Part shown: positions 32,614 to 40,922 of the stretch, one piece after another | Numbering within the stretch: position 1 is the first letter of the stretch | Layout: each line of letters starts with the position of its first letter | Source of the DNA: an uncultured Christensenellaceae bacterium | Lineage (GTDB): Bacteria; Bacillota; Clostridia; Christensenellales; CAG-314 | DNA: 64,000 nt | Assembly: GCA_910586625.1 (NCBI GenBank) | Contig: CAJUIZ010000003.1 | Coordinates: 97,841-161,840, forward strand | Reading direction: 5' to 3' | Program-made: the position numbers and the translations under genes | The notes under the pieces: model-generated | The model's input: only the letters and a program-made list of their open reading frames with translations | Database searches by the model: none | What the model was told of the DNA's origin: nothing

Positions 32614-33531
32614 TTATTCGATTGCATTAGCCGCGGCTATCTTGTTACAGCGTTCCACCACCGCAAGACGAAGCTTTTGCGGTTTTTCTACGCGTACGCC
32701 TTCGCCGAGAGACAGAATATTGTTGATAAGCACTTCGTCGTAGGGAAGCGTTGCCTTGGCAATGTAGCTTTCGCCCATCTTGGCGACGTTGTTTACGCCC
32801 AGCCATTCTTCACAGGCGGAAAGAGCCGCGCTCTCGACGGTTAAAATGACTTCGCAGTTTTCCTTGCCCTTCAACACGTCCGTCTGAATAACGCTGCTGT
32901 CCGCTTGAAACGCGCGCCCGACAAAACGGTCGCCCGTTTTGAGACTGACAATTCGCGACACCTTGAAGTAGCGAAAGCCTTTGCGCAGGCGGCAAAAGCA
33001 GTAAACGTACCACATACCGTTTTTTAGAATAAGGCAGTACGGCTCGACTACGCGCACCGAGTCGCTGCCGTCCTTGGCGTGGTACTCTATCTCGCACAGC
33101 GTTTTTTGAGAAATGCACTCCGACAAAACGCTTACGCGGTCGCCGACTGAAACGTCCTGAGAGTCTACTATGAACTGTTCGGACATAAGCACAGTAGCGT
33201 TGGCGTGAGTGCGCTTTAATCCCTGAATCTTTTGCGATACCTGCCGAGTTACGTCGTCTTGAAGCGACGAGCTCTGCACGGAAAACACCAAGCGGTTGTA
33301 CTCTTCTTCGGTAAAATAGGTAGCTTTGAGCTTGTAGTTTTCCACTATGCGCCAACCGCCGCCGCGCCCAAGACAGGACTCTATCGGTACGCCGCCTTCG
33401 GACAGCATATCCATATATCGGTAGACGGAGCGCGAACTTATTTCAAACTTTTTGGCAAGGTCGTCCGCGCGAACCAAGCCGTCGGCGGACAGCAGAGTGG
33501 AAAGTATTCCTACAAGTACGGGTATTTGCAT
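32614..33531 (-). CDS. WYL-domain transcriptional regulator (YafY type)
   Basis: 305 aa. N-terminal HTH_11 (about 1-65: LVRADDLAKKFEISSRSVYRYM, split as RADDLAKKF and SSRSVYRYM). The WYL domain follows (about 135-225; MWYVYCFCRLRKGFRYFKVSRI) with a WCX-like C-terminus. WYL proteins often bind nucleic acid or small ligands. The start at 33531 is set by AAGGAG upstream; the longer frame to 33660 runs through its promoter. Autoregulation is likely because a perfect 16-bp palindrome overlaps its -35 box. The 72-aa ORF at 33818 is divergently transcribed. A family C element abuts the stop codon. Confidence 0.9.
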   Translation of the reverse strand: MQIPVLVGILSTLLSADGLVRADDLAKKFEISSRSVYRYMDMLSEGGVPIESCLGRGGGWRIVENYKLKATYFTEEEYNRLVFSVQSSSLQDDVTRQVSQKIQGLKRTHANATVLMSEQFIVDSQDVSVGDRVSVLSECISQKTLCEIEYHAKDGSDSVRVVEPYCLILKNGMWYVYCFCRLRKGFRYFKVSRIVSLKTGDRFVGRAFQADSSVIQTDVLKGKENCEVILTVESAALSACEEWLGVNNVAKMGESYIAKATLPYDEVLINNILSLGEGVRVEKPQKLRLAVVERCNKIAAANAIE

Positions 33532-33642
33532 ATAACGTTTCTCCTTGCGGCCGTATGCCGATTTTGAAATTTTTTGCGGTGCAAAACGGTACGGAACGGC
33601 TCGCTGCCGCTCGGCTTGCCGAAATACACCGCTTTTGTCAAG

Positions 33643-33724
33643 ATTATAAAAGACTGACAATATATTGTCAAGTTTTTGCTAAAAAAAGTTAAAATATTTT
33701 ATAATAACTGACAAATAGCTGTCA
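33643..33724. promoter_or_regulatory. WYL promoter with two 16-bp operators
   Basis: Minus-strand promoter TTGACA (33671-33666), 17 bp, TATAAT (33648-33643). The palindrome TGACAATATATTGTCA (33655-33670) overlaps it. A second, TGACAAATAGCTGTCA (33709-33724), lies at the -35 position of the plus-strand TATAAT (33737-33742). One regulator could control both directions. Confidence 0.75.
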
Positions 33725-33817
33725 TATTTAGTGTGCTATAATGTAATCACAAAAAAACGAAAACGTATTGCGGCAGAGAACCGCAGCCGAGCAATATAAG
33801 GAAAAGGGGGACTTGAA

Positions 33818-34036
33818 ATGAACCGTGAATATAACGACAGCGAACAATTCGACATAAAAGCAATCTACGCCAAATTGATTGCACCGAGCAAGCCTATGTT
33901 TGTTAAAGCGAGCGAATTTTTCGCGCCCGAAAAAAGCGCGCTTGTACGTTTTCAATGCGAAATGGATAAGTATTTCGAACAGAACTTGATACCGCTGCGC
34001 CCCGTTATTACAAAAAATAACCGCACGCCGAATTAA
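33818..34036 (+). CDS. Hypothetical protein, 72 aa, opposite the WYL regulator
   Basis: Starts MNREYNDSEQFDIKAIYAK, with a mixed helix and strand prediction, no membrane helix and no cysteines except one. It has an AAGGGGGA ribosome site and a TATAAT whose -35 position is an operator. A terminator-like hairpin follows at 34075. The arrangement (regulator, two operators, one small divergent gene) makes this the probable target of the WYL regulator. Function unknown. Confidence 0.65.
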   Translation: MNREYNDSEQFDIKAIYAKLIAPSKPMFVKASEFFAPEKSALVRFQCEMDKYFEQNLIPLRPVITKNNRTPN

Positions 34037-34074
34037 ACCGCGCAAAAAACCGACCGCGGAAATACCGCGTAACT

Positions 34075-34120
34075 TTGCCGCCGCGCGTATTATCAGACGA
34101 TGGACGGCGGCAAGCTTTTA
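34075..34120 (+). terminator. Terminator of the 72-aa ORF
   Basis: TTGCCGCCG (34075-34083) pairs with CGGCGGCAA (34105-34113) over a 21-nt loop, then GCTTTTATAA. Confidence 0.55.
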
Positions 34121-34186
34121 TAAAAATTCGATAATAGTTTTATATACTATATATACGTTTATTGCATATCAATATCCGTTATGTTC

Positions 34187-34215
34187 TTGACTTTACGCGC
34201 CCAAAAGTTTATAAT
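34187..34215 (+). promoter_or_regulatory. PFOR promoter
   Basis: TTGACT (34187-34192), 17 bp, TATAAT (34210-34215). The leader contains a strong stem, GGCTTGTC/GACAAGCC (about 34229-34253), without a T-run: possibly an mRNA-stabilising or attenuating structure. Confidence 0.8.
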
Positions 34216-34291
34216 TGTTTTTGTATGGGGCTTGTCGGCTTTGCGGACAAGCCGCGCAAAAATTTTACAATAATTTTTTGGAGGAAACAAT

Positions 34292-37200
34292 ATGGCAAAG
34301 AGAACAATTGACGGTAATACCGCCGCGTCTCACGTAGCGTACGCATTTAGCGACGTTGCGGCTATCTACCCCATTACGCCTTCGTCCCCTATGGCGGAAG
34401 TCGCTGACGAATGGTCGGCAGGCGGTAGAAAAAACCTTTTCGGTCAAACGGTACGTATTGCGGAAATGCAGTCGGAAGCGGGCGCCGCGGGCGCTGTGCA
34501 CGGCAGTCTTGTTGCGGGCGCGTTAACCAGCACGTTTACGGCAAGCCAAGGCTTGCTTCTTATGATCCCCAATATGTACAAAATATCGGGCGAGCTGTTA
34601 CCCTGCGTATTCCACGTATCGGCAAGAGCGTTGGCAGCGCACGCGCTTAACATTTTCGGCGACCACTCCGACGTTATGGCTTGCCGCCAAACGGGATTTG
34701 CAATGCTTTCGAGCAATTCCGTACAGGAAGCTATGGACTTGGCGTTGGTTGCGCACCTGTCTACTCTCGAAGCCAAGGTTCCTTTCCTGCACTTCTTCGA
34801 TGGTTTCAGAACCAGCCACGAAGTAAGCAAAATCGACGAAATAGAATACGCCGATATGGCTAAGCTGCTCGATATGAAGTACGTGGAAGATTTCCGCTCC
34901 CGCGCGCTCAACCCCGAGCATCCGCAACAGCAAGGCACGGCTCAAAACCCCGACATTTACTTCCAAAACAGAGAAGCTGCCAACAAGTACTACCTTGCAA
35001 CCCCCGCCATTGTTGAAAAGTATATGGAAAAGGTGGGCGAAATTACAGGCAGACGCTATCATTTGTTCGACTACGTAGGCGCAAAGGACGCGGACAAGGT
35101 TATCGTTATTATGGGAAGCGGCGCTGACGCAGTTGAAGAAACCGTAGATTACCTTACCGCCAAGGGCGAAAAGGTAGGCGTATTGAAGGTGCGTTTGTAC
35201 CGTCCGTTCTCCGCAAGTCACTTCGTTGCGGCATTACCCAAGACGGTCAAGAAAATTGCCGTACTCGACAGAACAAAGGAACCGGGGTCTCTCGGCGAAC
35301 CGTTGTATTTGGACGTTGTAGCGGCTCTTGCCGAACAAGGACGCAAGGCAGAAGTCGTTGGCGGAAGATACGGCCTTGGCAGCAAGGAGTTTACACCGTC
35401 GATGATTCTGTCCGTTTACCGCAACCTTGACGGAGCAAAGAAAAACCACTTTACGGTGGGTATTAACGACGACGTAACGGCAACTTCACTGCCCGTAACG
35501 GAAATGATTGACGTAGCTCCCGCTGGAACGACGCGCTGCAAGTTCTACGGACTGGGCAGCGACGGTACTGTAGGCGCGAACAAAAACAGCATAAAGATTA
35601 TCGGCGACCATACCGATTTGTACGCTCAGGGCTACTTCGAATACGACAGCAAAAAGAGCGGCGGACTTACCGTATCGCACCTGCGCTTCGGTAAAAACCC
35701 CATCAAGTCCAGCTACCTTATCGACCAAGCGGAATTTATCGCCTGCCACAACCCCAGCTACGTTACTCGTTACGACGTGTTGGCGGACGCTAAGGACGGC
35801 GGAACGTTCTTACTCAACTGCGCTTGGAGCGACGAAGAATTGGAACACGAGCTACCCGCGCATATGAAAAACCAAATTGCCAACAAGCGTTTGAAGTTCT
35901 ACACCATTGACGGACTGCATATCGCGTTGAAGGCAGGCTCGGCAAAATCCACCAATATGGTAATGCAGGCTGCGTTCTTCAAGCTTGCCGACATTATCCC
36001 TTACGCTCAGGCGGAAGAATATATGAAAGCCGCCGTTGTTAAGTCCTACGGAAAGAAGGGACAAAAGGTTGTAGAAGCCAACTGGGCGGCTATAGACGGC
36101 GCGATTGCGGGCTTGCACGAAGTTACCGTTCCCGCAGCGTGGAAAAACACTACGGAAGGAGCAAAGCTCCACGAAGCAAGCGAAAACAAGTACTACGAAG
36201 AATTCGTACGTCCCATAGTCGAACAAAAGGGTAACGCTTTGCCCGTATCTGCGTTCGATGCTTCCGGCGTTGTACCCGTAGGCACCACGCAATACGAAAA
36301 GCGCGGCATTGCCGTAAACGTACCCGAGTGGCAGATTGACAAATGTATTCAATGCAACCAATGCTCGATGGTTTGCCCGCACGCGGCTATCCGTCCCGTA
36401 TTGTTAGACGAAAACACCGCTACTCCCGAAGGCTTCGACACCAAGCCCGCGGTAGGACAAAAGGGCGCGAAATTCCGTATACAGGTTAGTCCCCTTGACT
36501 GTACCGGTTGCGGAGTGTGCGCCAACGCCTGCCCCGCCAAGGAAAAGGCTCTTATTATGAAGCCCGCGGAAGAGCAGATAAACGCTCAAAAGGAAAACCA
36601 CAAGTTCTCGACAAAAGTAGACCAAATTGCCAGCACAATGAGCGCGGCGACGGTTAAGGGAAGCCAATTCAAGCAACCCTTGTTCGAATTCTCCGGTGCT
36701 TGCGCAGGCTGCGGTGAAACGCCTTACGTCAAGCTTGTTACGCAGCTGTTCGGCGACAGAATGATAGTTGCCAACGCTACGGGCTGCTCGTCAATTTACG
36801 GCGGAAGCGCGCCCACCTGCCCGTACACCACCAATAAGGAAGGTCACGGACCTGCTTGGGCAAACAGTCTGTTCGAAGACAACGCGGAATTCGGCTACGG
36901 TATGAACCTTGCTTACACGCAAAGAAGACACCGCCTGACGGAAGAATTGACTGCCTTGAAAGAGCTGTGGGCGGACTACCCCCAAGACGTTGCCGTAATT
37001 GACGAATGGCTTGCCAACAAGGACGACGCAAAGGGAAGCGAAACTGCTGCGAAGAAGCTTGTTGCGGCGCTTGAAAAGCACCAAGGCTGCCCCACCTGCG
37101 GACCTACCGTTACCAAGGTACTTTCCGAAAAGGACTGCCTTGTAAAGAAATCTGTTTGGATATTCGGCGGCGACGGCTGGGCTTACGACATCGGTTACGG

Positions 37201-37792
37201 CGGACTGGACCACGTGCTTGCCAGCGGCGAAGACGTAAACGTATTGGTACTGGATACCGAAGTTTACAGTAACACCGGCGGACAGGCAAGCAAGTCGTCC
37301 CCCACGGGCGCGGTTGCCAAGTTTGCTGCGGCAGGAAAGCGCATCAAGAAAAAGGACCTTGGTATGATGGCTATGAGCAACGGCTACGTATACGTTGCCC
37401 AGGTAGGTATGGGCGCAAGCCAACCGCAGCTTGTAAAAGCGCTTACCGAAGCGGAAGCTTACCACGGACCGTCGCTTGTCATAGCGTATGCTCCCTGCAT
37501 CAACCACGGTATAAATATGGGCAATTCGCAGTTGGAAATTAAAAAAGCCGTAGACTGCGGATATTGGCAGCTGTACCGCTACAATCCCGAGCTTATCGAC
37601 CAAGGCAAGAATCCGTTTACGTTGGATAGTAAAGACCCGACGGGCGACTACCAAGAATTCATCAAGGGCGAAACGCGTTACGCTTCGCTTGCCAAGACCA
37701 AGCCCGAAATTGCCGAAACGCTGTTTAATAAGAGCGAACAAGACGCTAAGCAAAGACTTGCCAAGTACAAGACCCTTGCCAATAAGGAATAA
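34292..37792 (+). CDS. nifJ: Pyruvate:ferredoxin (flavodoxin) oxidoreductase
   Basis: 1,166 aa, full-length single-chain PFOR. It oxidises pyruvate to acetyl-CoA and CO2 and reduces ferredoxin, which marks anaerobic metabolism. Domain order: N-terminal pyruvate/TPP domain I (AAIYPITPSSPMAE), domain II, gamma domain, then a 2x4Fe-4S ferredoxin domain (about 684-750; CIQCNQCSMVCPHAA and CTGCGVCANACPAKEKAL). The C-terminal TPP domain has CAGCGETPYVK and GDGWAYDIGYGGLDHV. A GGAGG ribosome site is 8 nt upstream. Single-gene unit with consensus promoter and terminator, probably highly expressed. Confidence 0.98.
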   Translation: MAKRTIDGNTAASHVAYAFSDVAAIYPITPSSPMAEVADEWSAGGRKNLFGQTVRIAEMQSEAGAAGAVHGSLVAGALTSTFTASQGLLLMIPNMYKISGELLPCVFHVSARALAAHALNIFGDHSDVMACRQTGFAMLSSNSVQEAMDLALVAHLSTLEAKVPFLHFFDGFRTSHEVSKIDEIEYADMAKLLDMKYVEDFRSRALNPEHPQQQGTAQNPDIYFQNREAANKYYLATPAIVEKYMEKVGEITGRRYHLFDYVGAKDADKVIVIMGSGADAVEETVDYLTAKGEKVGVLKVRLYRPFSASHFVAALPKTVKKIAVLDRTKEPGSLGEPLYLDVVAALAEQGRKAEVVGGRYGLGSKEFTPSMILSVYRNLDGAKKNHFTVGINDDVTATSLPVTEMIDVAPAGTTRCKFYGLGSDGTVGANKNSIKIIGDHTDLYAQGYFEYDSKKSGGLTVSHLRFGKNPIKSSYLIDQAEFIACHNPSYVTRYDVLADAKDGGTFLLNCAWSDEELEHELPAHMKNQIANKRLKFYTIDGLHIALKAGSAKSTNMVMQAAFFKLADIIPYAQAEEYMKAAVVKSYGKKGQKVVEANWAAIDGAIAGLHEVTVPAAWKNTTEGAKLHEASENKYYEEFVRPIVEQKGNALPVSAFDASGVVPVGTTQYEKRGIAVNVPEWQIDKCIQCNQCSMVCPHAAIRPVLLDENTATPEGFDTKPAVGQKGAKFRIQVSPLDCTGCGVCANACPAKEKALIMKPAEEQINAQKENHKFSTKVDQIASTMSAATVKGSQFKQPLFEFSGACAGCGETPYVKLVTQLFGDRMIVANATGCSSIYGGSAPTCPYTTNKEGHGPAWANSLFEDNAEFGYGMNLAYTQRRHRLTEELTALKELWADYPQDVAVIDEWLANKDDAKGSETAAKKLVAALEKHQGCPTCGPTVTKVLSEKDCLVKKSVWIFGGDGWAYDIGYGGLDHVLASGEDVNVLVLDTEVYSNTGGQASKSSPTGAVAKFAAAGKRIKKKDLGMMAMSNGYVYVAQVGMGASQPQLVKALTEAEAYHGPSLVIAYAPCINHGINMGNSQLEIKKAVDCGYWQLYRYNPELIDQGKNPFTLDSKDPTGDYQEFIKGETRYASLAKTKPEIAETLFNKSEQDAKQRLAKYKTLANKE

Positions 37793-37837
37793 TACGCCTG
37801 ACATTTACAAAGCGTTAACGCAAATAAAAAGCAATAC

Positions 37838-37871
37838 AAAAGGAGCTATCCCGCGGGATAGCTCCTTTTTT
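37838..37871 (+). terminator. PFOR terminator
   Basis: AAAAGGAGCTATCC and GGGATAGCTCCTTTT form a perfect long stem with a CGC-centred loop, followed by TTTTTT. Confidence 0.93.
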
Positions 37872-37992
37872 GCCGCGCTGCAAATCGAAACGCGCCCGCA
37901 ACGACTTAAAACCGCAATGCCCGTGCATATTAAACAGAAACGCTTTACAAATAAACGGAGTTTTTACACACCGTCAACTTTTTACGCTACTG

Positions 37993-38021
37993 TTGACATT
38001 TTGCCCGATTTACATTATAAT
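37993..38021 (+). promoter_or_regulatory. Promoter of the 225-aa membrane protein
   Basis: TTGACA (37993-37998), 17 bp, TATAAT (38016-38021): full consensus, 25 bp before the start codon. Confidence 0.85.
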
Positions 38022-38045
38022 AAAAAAATGCGCGGAGATTCAATT

Positions 38046-38723
38046 ATGAAAGAATTCAAAATCAACTACGGCGGAATAATAACGCTGCTTGTTATGTGCG
38101 GAATATTTTTGGTTGTGGGCGTAGTTTTTGCCCTGCTTCCCGAAAGCGTTTATATAGGCTGGGGCGACGATAATCCGCAAATGACAAGGTTTTATCCGCT
38201 AATAGCCGCGGGCATTTTCGACATTATATTTTGCCCTGTCGCTTACGTTGTTTACGTGAGAGAAAAGAAATTCGTTGCAAAAGCCAACGAACTTATGCAC
38301 GTTATCGGCAGCGAAGCGATTGCCTTGACGGGATTGATTAAAGACCCCCAAGAAGAACGCGAGAACGCAGCAAAAACGGCAATATCCGTAATAGGCGGCT
38401 TCCTTTCCGCGTTGATATTGGGATTCGGCGTATATAAAATATACGGCAAAAACAACAAGCGCCACTTTATATTGTTTCCCGACGGTCTGTGCGTAATAGA
38501 CGCCGTCAACAATACTCAGGCGATACTCAACAGAGAAACGGCAAACAATATGACGGTTACTCAAAAGAGAAATAAACTGTTGGTTAAATTCCCCAGTGAA
38601 CAATTGTATATCGTAATAAAAACCAACGGGCTGGATATAAGTCAAGATCAGCTTGCGGAAAAATTTGCGCAAACGTTTTCCATTCCCGCAAAGCCGGAAG
38701 AAAAGCTTGCGTACAACGTATAA
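38046..38723 (+). CDS. Hypothetical membrane protein, 225 aa
   Basis: Three hydrophobic segments: about 10-32 (IITLLVMCGIFLVVGVVFAL), 50-72 and 115-135 (ISVIGGFLSALILGFGVYKIY). A cytosolic PH-like C-terminal part follows (about 140-225; HFILFPDGLCVIDAVNN, LYIVIKTN). The start at 38046 follows GGAG; an in-frame ATG at 38028 is too close to the -10. Its plan resembles the 227-aa protein at 39576 (TMs then a soluble domain), but I see no clear sequence identity. Function unknown. Confidence 0.75.
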   Translation: MKEFKINYGGIITLLVMCGIFLVVGVVFALLPESVYIGWGDDNPQMTRFYPLIAAGIFDIIFCPVAYVVYVREKKFVAKANELMHVIGSEAIALTGLIKDPQEERENAAKTAISVIGGFLSALILGFGVYKIYGKNNKRHFILFPDGLCVIDAVNNTQAILNRETANNMTVTQKRNKLLVKFPSEQLYIVIKTNGLDISQDQLAEKFAQTFSIPAKPEEKLAYNV

Positions 38724-38727
38724 CAAA

Positions 38728-38762
38728 AAGGAACTGTCCCAAACGGACAGTTCTTGTTTTTT
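38728..38762 (+). terminator. Terminator of the 225-aa membrane protein
   Basis: AAGGAACTGTCC pairs with GGACAGTTCTTG over a 5-nt loop, followed by TTTTTT. It also limits the convergent gene. Confidence 0.88.
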
Positions 38763-38766
38763 CGCG

Positions 38767-39036
38767 CTACAAATTGAAAATATCCATACACAGCTTAAAG
38801 CCTGCGCGCAAGCCTTCGCAAAAGCAATAGTTATTATATTCAAATCCGTTTTCGTTTATAAAGCTTTCCAGCTTCAAATACTTTTCGAGCAGCTCTTTAT
38901 TGTTTCCAATACCCGCCTTGAAATCTTCTTCCGCAGAAATAAGGGCTTTACACATATTGGCGTATTCTTCCGTAAACTTAAATTCGTCTATAACGGAATT
39001 CAATATGTTTTCCACTATTACAGCATTCTTTTTCAT
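38767..39036 (-). CDS. Hypothetical protein, 89 aa, HTH-controlled
   Basis: Helical, acidic protein starting MKKNAVIVENILNSVIDEF, with a Cys/Tyr-rich C-terminal segment YNNYCFCEGLRAGFKLCMDIF. It resembles the DUF6809 type of small Firmicutes proteins (weak recollection). The AAGGCGGTG ribosome site and a consensus promoter with ATCGAT operators indicate real, regulated expression. Divergent from the 66-aa HTH gene, the likely repressor. Function unknown. Confidence 0.75.
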   Translation of the reverse strand: MKKNAVIVENILNSVIDEFKFTEEYANMCKALISAEEDFKAGIGNNKELLEKYLKLESFINENGFEYNNYCFCEGLRAGFKLCMDIFNL

Positions 39037-39075
39037 TTCACACCGCCTTTTATATATTTTTTATTGCATATCTAT

Positions 39076-39132
39076 ATTATATCAATCGATATGCCGATTG
39101 TCAATCGATTTATCGATAAAATGTGATATAAT
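39076..39132. promoter_or_regulatory. Divergent promoter region with ATCGAT operators
   Basis: Minus promoter TTGACA (39104-39099), 17 bp, TATAAT (39081-39076) for the 89-aa gene. The palindrome TTTATCGATAAA (39109-39120) and AATCGAT half-sites recur across it. A plus-strand TATAAT (39127-39132) lies 6 bp before the HTH start codon with no ribosome site, so the HTH mRNA is probably leaderless. Confidence 0.7.
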
Positions 39133-39138
39133 TGTAAT

Positions 39139-39339
39139 ATGACAGTATTCGGAAAAAGATTAAAAGATTTAAGAATAGAAAAAAACTTATCTCAACACGC
39201 ATTAGCTCTTGAAATACACTATGCGCAATCGGTTGTATGCGACTGGGAAAACGGCAAAACCGACCCGACGGCAAGCGCGATTGTAGCCGTAGCGGACTAC
39301 TTCAACGTGAGTTGCGATTTTTTGTTAGGTAAAGAATAA
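39139..39339 (+). CDS. XRE-family HTH regulator, 66 aa
   Basis: Minimal HTH_3 protein: LSQHALALEIHYAQSVVCDWE, split as LSQHALALEI and AQSVVCDWE, then YFNVSCDFLLGKE. There is no Shine-Dalgarno and the -10 box is 6 bp from the ATG, pointing to leaderless translation, as with lambda cI. It probably represses the 89-aa gene at 38767 through the ATCGAT operators between them. A terminator follows directly. Confidence 0.85.
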   Translation: MTVFGKRLKDLRIEKNLSQHALALEIHYAQSVVCDWENGKTDPTASAIVAVADYFNVSCDFLLGKE

Positions 39340-39345
39340 ATCCGT

Positions 39346-39378
39346 AAAAGTCAAGTTTTACTTGGCTTTTTATTTTTT
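39346..39378 (+). terminator. Terminator of the 66-aa HTH gene
   Basis: AAAAGTCAAGT pairs with ACTTGGCTTTT (one G-T pair) around TTT, followed by TATTTTTT. Confidence 0.85.
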
Positions 39379-39382
39379 ACCG

Positions 39383-39411
39383 TTGATTATCGTCGCGTAT
39401 AATGCTATAAT
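39383..39411 (+). promoter_or_regulatory. Promoter of the 39445-40259 unit
   Basis: TTGATT (39383-39388), 17 bp, TATAAT (39406-39411). Confidence 0.75.
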
Positions 39412-39444
39412 TAAAGTATTATCGGCGTTAGGGGGGCGAAAGAT

Positions 39445-39618
39445 ATGTACTGTCTGCAAAACAGGTGGAAGCTTGAAAACAAGCTGCTGCTCAACAAGGA
39501 AGCACCGAAAATATATTTATTAACAAAATATCCGCAAATTACTATACTGAAAATCAAGGAGCACAAACGTATTTTATGCAAAGATTTGAAGCGACGCGAA
39601 CAAGATTGTACATTTCGA
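39445..39618 (+). CDS. Small ORF of 57 aa overlapping the next gene
   Basis: Starts MYCLQNRWKLENKLLLNKEA and is very basic (many Lys/Arg). AGGGGGG lies 8 nt before the ATG, the best ribosome site on this transcript. Its last 43 nt overlap the start of the 39576 gene in another frame. It may be a genuine small protein or an upstream ORF that sets translation of the membrane protein by coupling. Confidence 0.5.
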
Positions 39619-40259
39619 TAGCAGCGTCATTTATATTCGTTCTATTCGCGCTTTTGGCATTATTTCTGCCGGACAAGCTGTTAAACAACTTGGATCTGCC
39701 AACGGACAAGACTGCAAGATATATTGCTTTCGGCGTGTGGATGGCGGTATTTGTTATGTGTCTAATATACTGTTTTTTCGACTATAAAAGATACTTACGT
39801 ATTGTAGATACCGTAAACGCTTTTATAGAAAAATGCGGAGAATCCGCAGTTATTTTGTACGCACTGTATTACCACGAAGATCCGCAAGATATACAATTGA
39901 TGAAGGACCACGCAATGTACGCGAGACCTAACAGTCCCATTCCGAGCAGGATACGAAAGATTGTTGCCAATAAAGACAATTTGAAATTCGCTGTAATAGG
40001 CGACAACGGCATATACATTATCAACCGACAGGATATTGCCACGCCCGAAAAAAATATTTTATATAAACGCAATAATACGCGCGAGCATCCCATATTAACC
40101 AACGCTCAGCAGGCGATAATGTTAGATTATCCCGAGTGCAACGTGCTTTTTGTTTTTGGAATAAACCCATCGCGCGATAAGGCAATAACCCAAGACGAGC
40201 TAATACAAAAGCTGACAGACTTGTACGGCAAAAAAACCGATACGGCGTCCGATTTGTAA
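39576..40259 (+). CDS. Hypothetical two-TM membrane protein, 227 aa
   Basis: TM segments at about 10-31 (LYISIAASFIFVLFALLALF) and 50-68. A cytosolic alpha/beta C-terminal half follows (about 75-227; AVIGDNGIYIINRQD, NVLFVFGINPS). Only a distant GGAG (about 12 nt) precedes the ATG, so translation may depend on the overlapping 57-aa ORF. A strong terminator follows at 40264. Function unknown. Confidence 0.75.
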   Translation: MQRFEATRTRLYISIAASFIFVLFALLALFLPDKLLNNLDLPTDKTARYIAFGVWMAVFVMCLIYCFFDYKRYLRIVDTVNAFIEKCGESAVILYALYYHEDPQDIQLMKDHAMYARPNSPIPSRIRKIVANKDNLKFAVIGDNGIYIINRQDIATPEKNILYKRNNTREHPILTNAQQAIMLDYPECNVLFVFGINPSRDKAITQDELIQKLTDLYGKKTDTASDL

Positions 40260-40263
40260 ATAT

Positions 40264-40299
40264 AAAAAAGTTATCCGAAATAAGCGGATAACTTTTTTT
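40264..40299 (+). terminator. Terminator of the 227-aa gene
   Basis: AAAAAAGTTATCC pairs with GGATAACTTTTTTT around a 9-nt loop. Confidence 0.88.
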
Positions 40300-40328
40300 G
40301 TTGATTTTTGACCTTGTGTTTTTTCTCA

Positions 40329-40393
40329 TAAGGTTGCGCTGCGCTGGATTTCTTCACACGTTCGCTTCGCTCACTTGGTCGAAATGACATATT
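40329..40393 (+). repeat. Dispersed REP-like repeat, copy R4
   Basis: AAGGTTGCGCTGCGCTGGATTTC, a TTCGCTTCGCTC centre and TTGGTCGAAATGACAT. Lies just beyond the terminator, between convergent genes. (First motif is at 40329-40351.). Confidence 0.85.
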
Positions 40394-40442
40394 ATAATAA
40401 CTTACCGTTATCCGAGCGACAGCAGACAACAAAACTGCCGAG

Positions 40443-40907
40443 CTACACCGCTATTCTTACGGATATAAGGGCCTTGCCGCGCTCGACGGTAAACTGCGCG
40501 CCGATACCGTTCAACAGCGTAACAAGGTCGCCGTCTATTACCGCTCTGTCGATGGAAACGGAGCTGATAACGTATATTGCGCCGCCTTGCCTTGTTACGC
40601 GCATACATTCGGAAATCACCGCGGACAGCTCGTCCTTTATGTGATACGCGGCGTTGAAAATAACCGACGTATCGAAAGATCCGTCGGCAAAGGCCGTACG
40701 GGTTGCGTCCATTACGCTAAACCGAACGTTAGCGCACTGCGCAACTTCGGGATTTAGGCGGAAGTCCACCAAGTCGATACACTCGACCGTTCGGGCAAGG
40801 GGCGACATAGCCACAGACAAATCCGCGCATCCGCACGCCGCTTCCAACACGTCCTTTCCTATAACGTCGTTTTTCATTATTTTTAACGCTTGTTCCGTTA
40901 TTTTCAT
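40443..40907 (-). CDS. Class I SAM-dependent methyltransferase, 154 aa
   Basis: Short methyltransferase: VLEAACGCADLSVAM is motif I, CIDLVDF the acidic post-motif strand, MDATRTAFADGSFDTSV motif II, and MRVTRQGGAIYVISS motif III. It covers the SAM-binding core only and lacks an obvious substrate-binding insertion. Substrate unknown. The 40923 gene lies 15 bp upstream on the same strand, so the two are probably one operon. Confidence 0.85.
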   Translation of the reverse strand: MKITEQALKIMKNDVIGKDVLEAACGCADLSVAMSPLARTVECIDLVDFRLNPEVAQCANVRFSVMDATRTAFADGSFDTSVIFNAAYHIKDELSAVISECMRVTRQGGAIYVISSVSIDRAVIDGDLVTLLNGIGAQFTVERGKALISVRIAV

Positions 40908-40922
40908 ATTATTTCTCCGCTA

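Noticed and set aside
36791..37804. 337-aa minus-strand open frame opposite PFOR
   Set aside because: Shadow of the PFOR coding sequence; the plus frame has all cofactor motifs.
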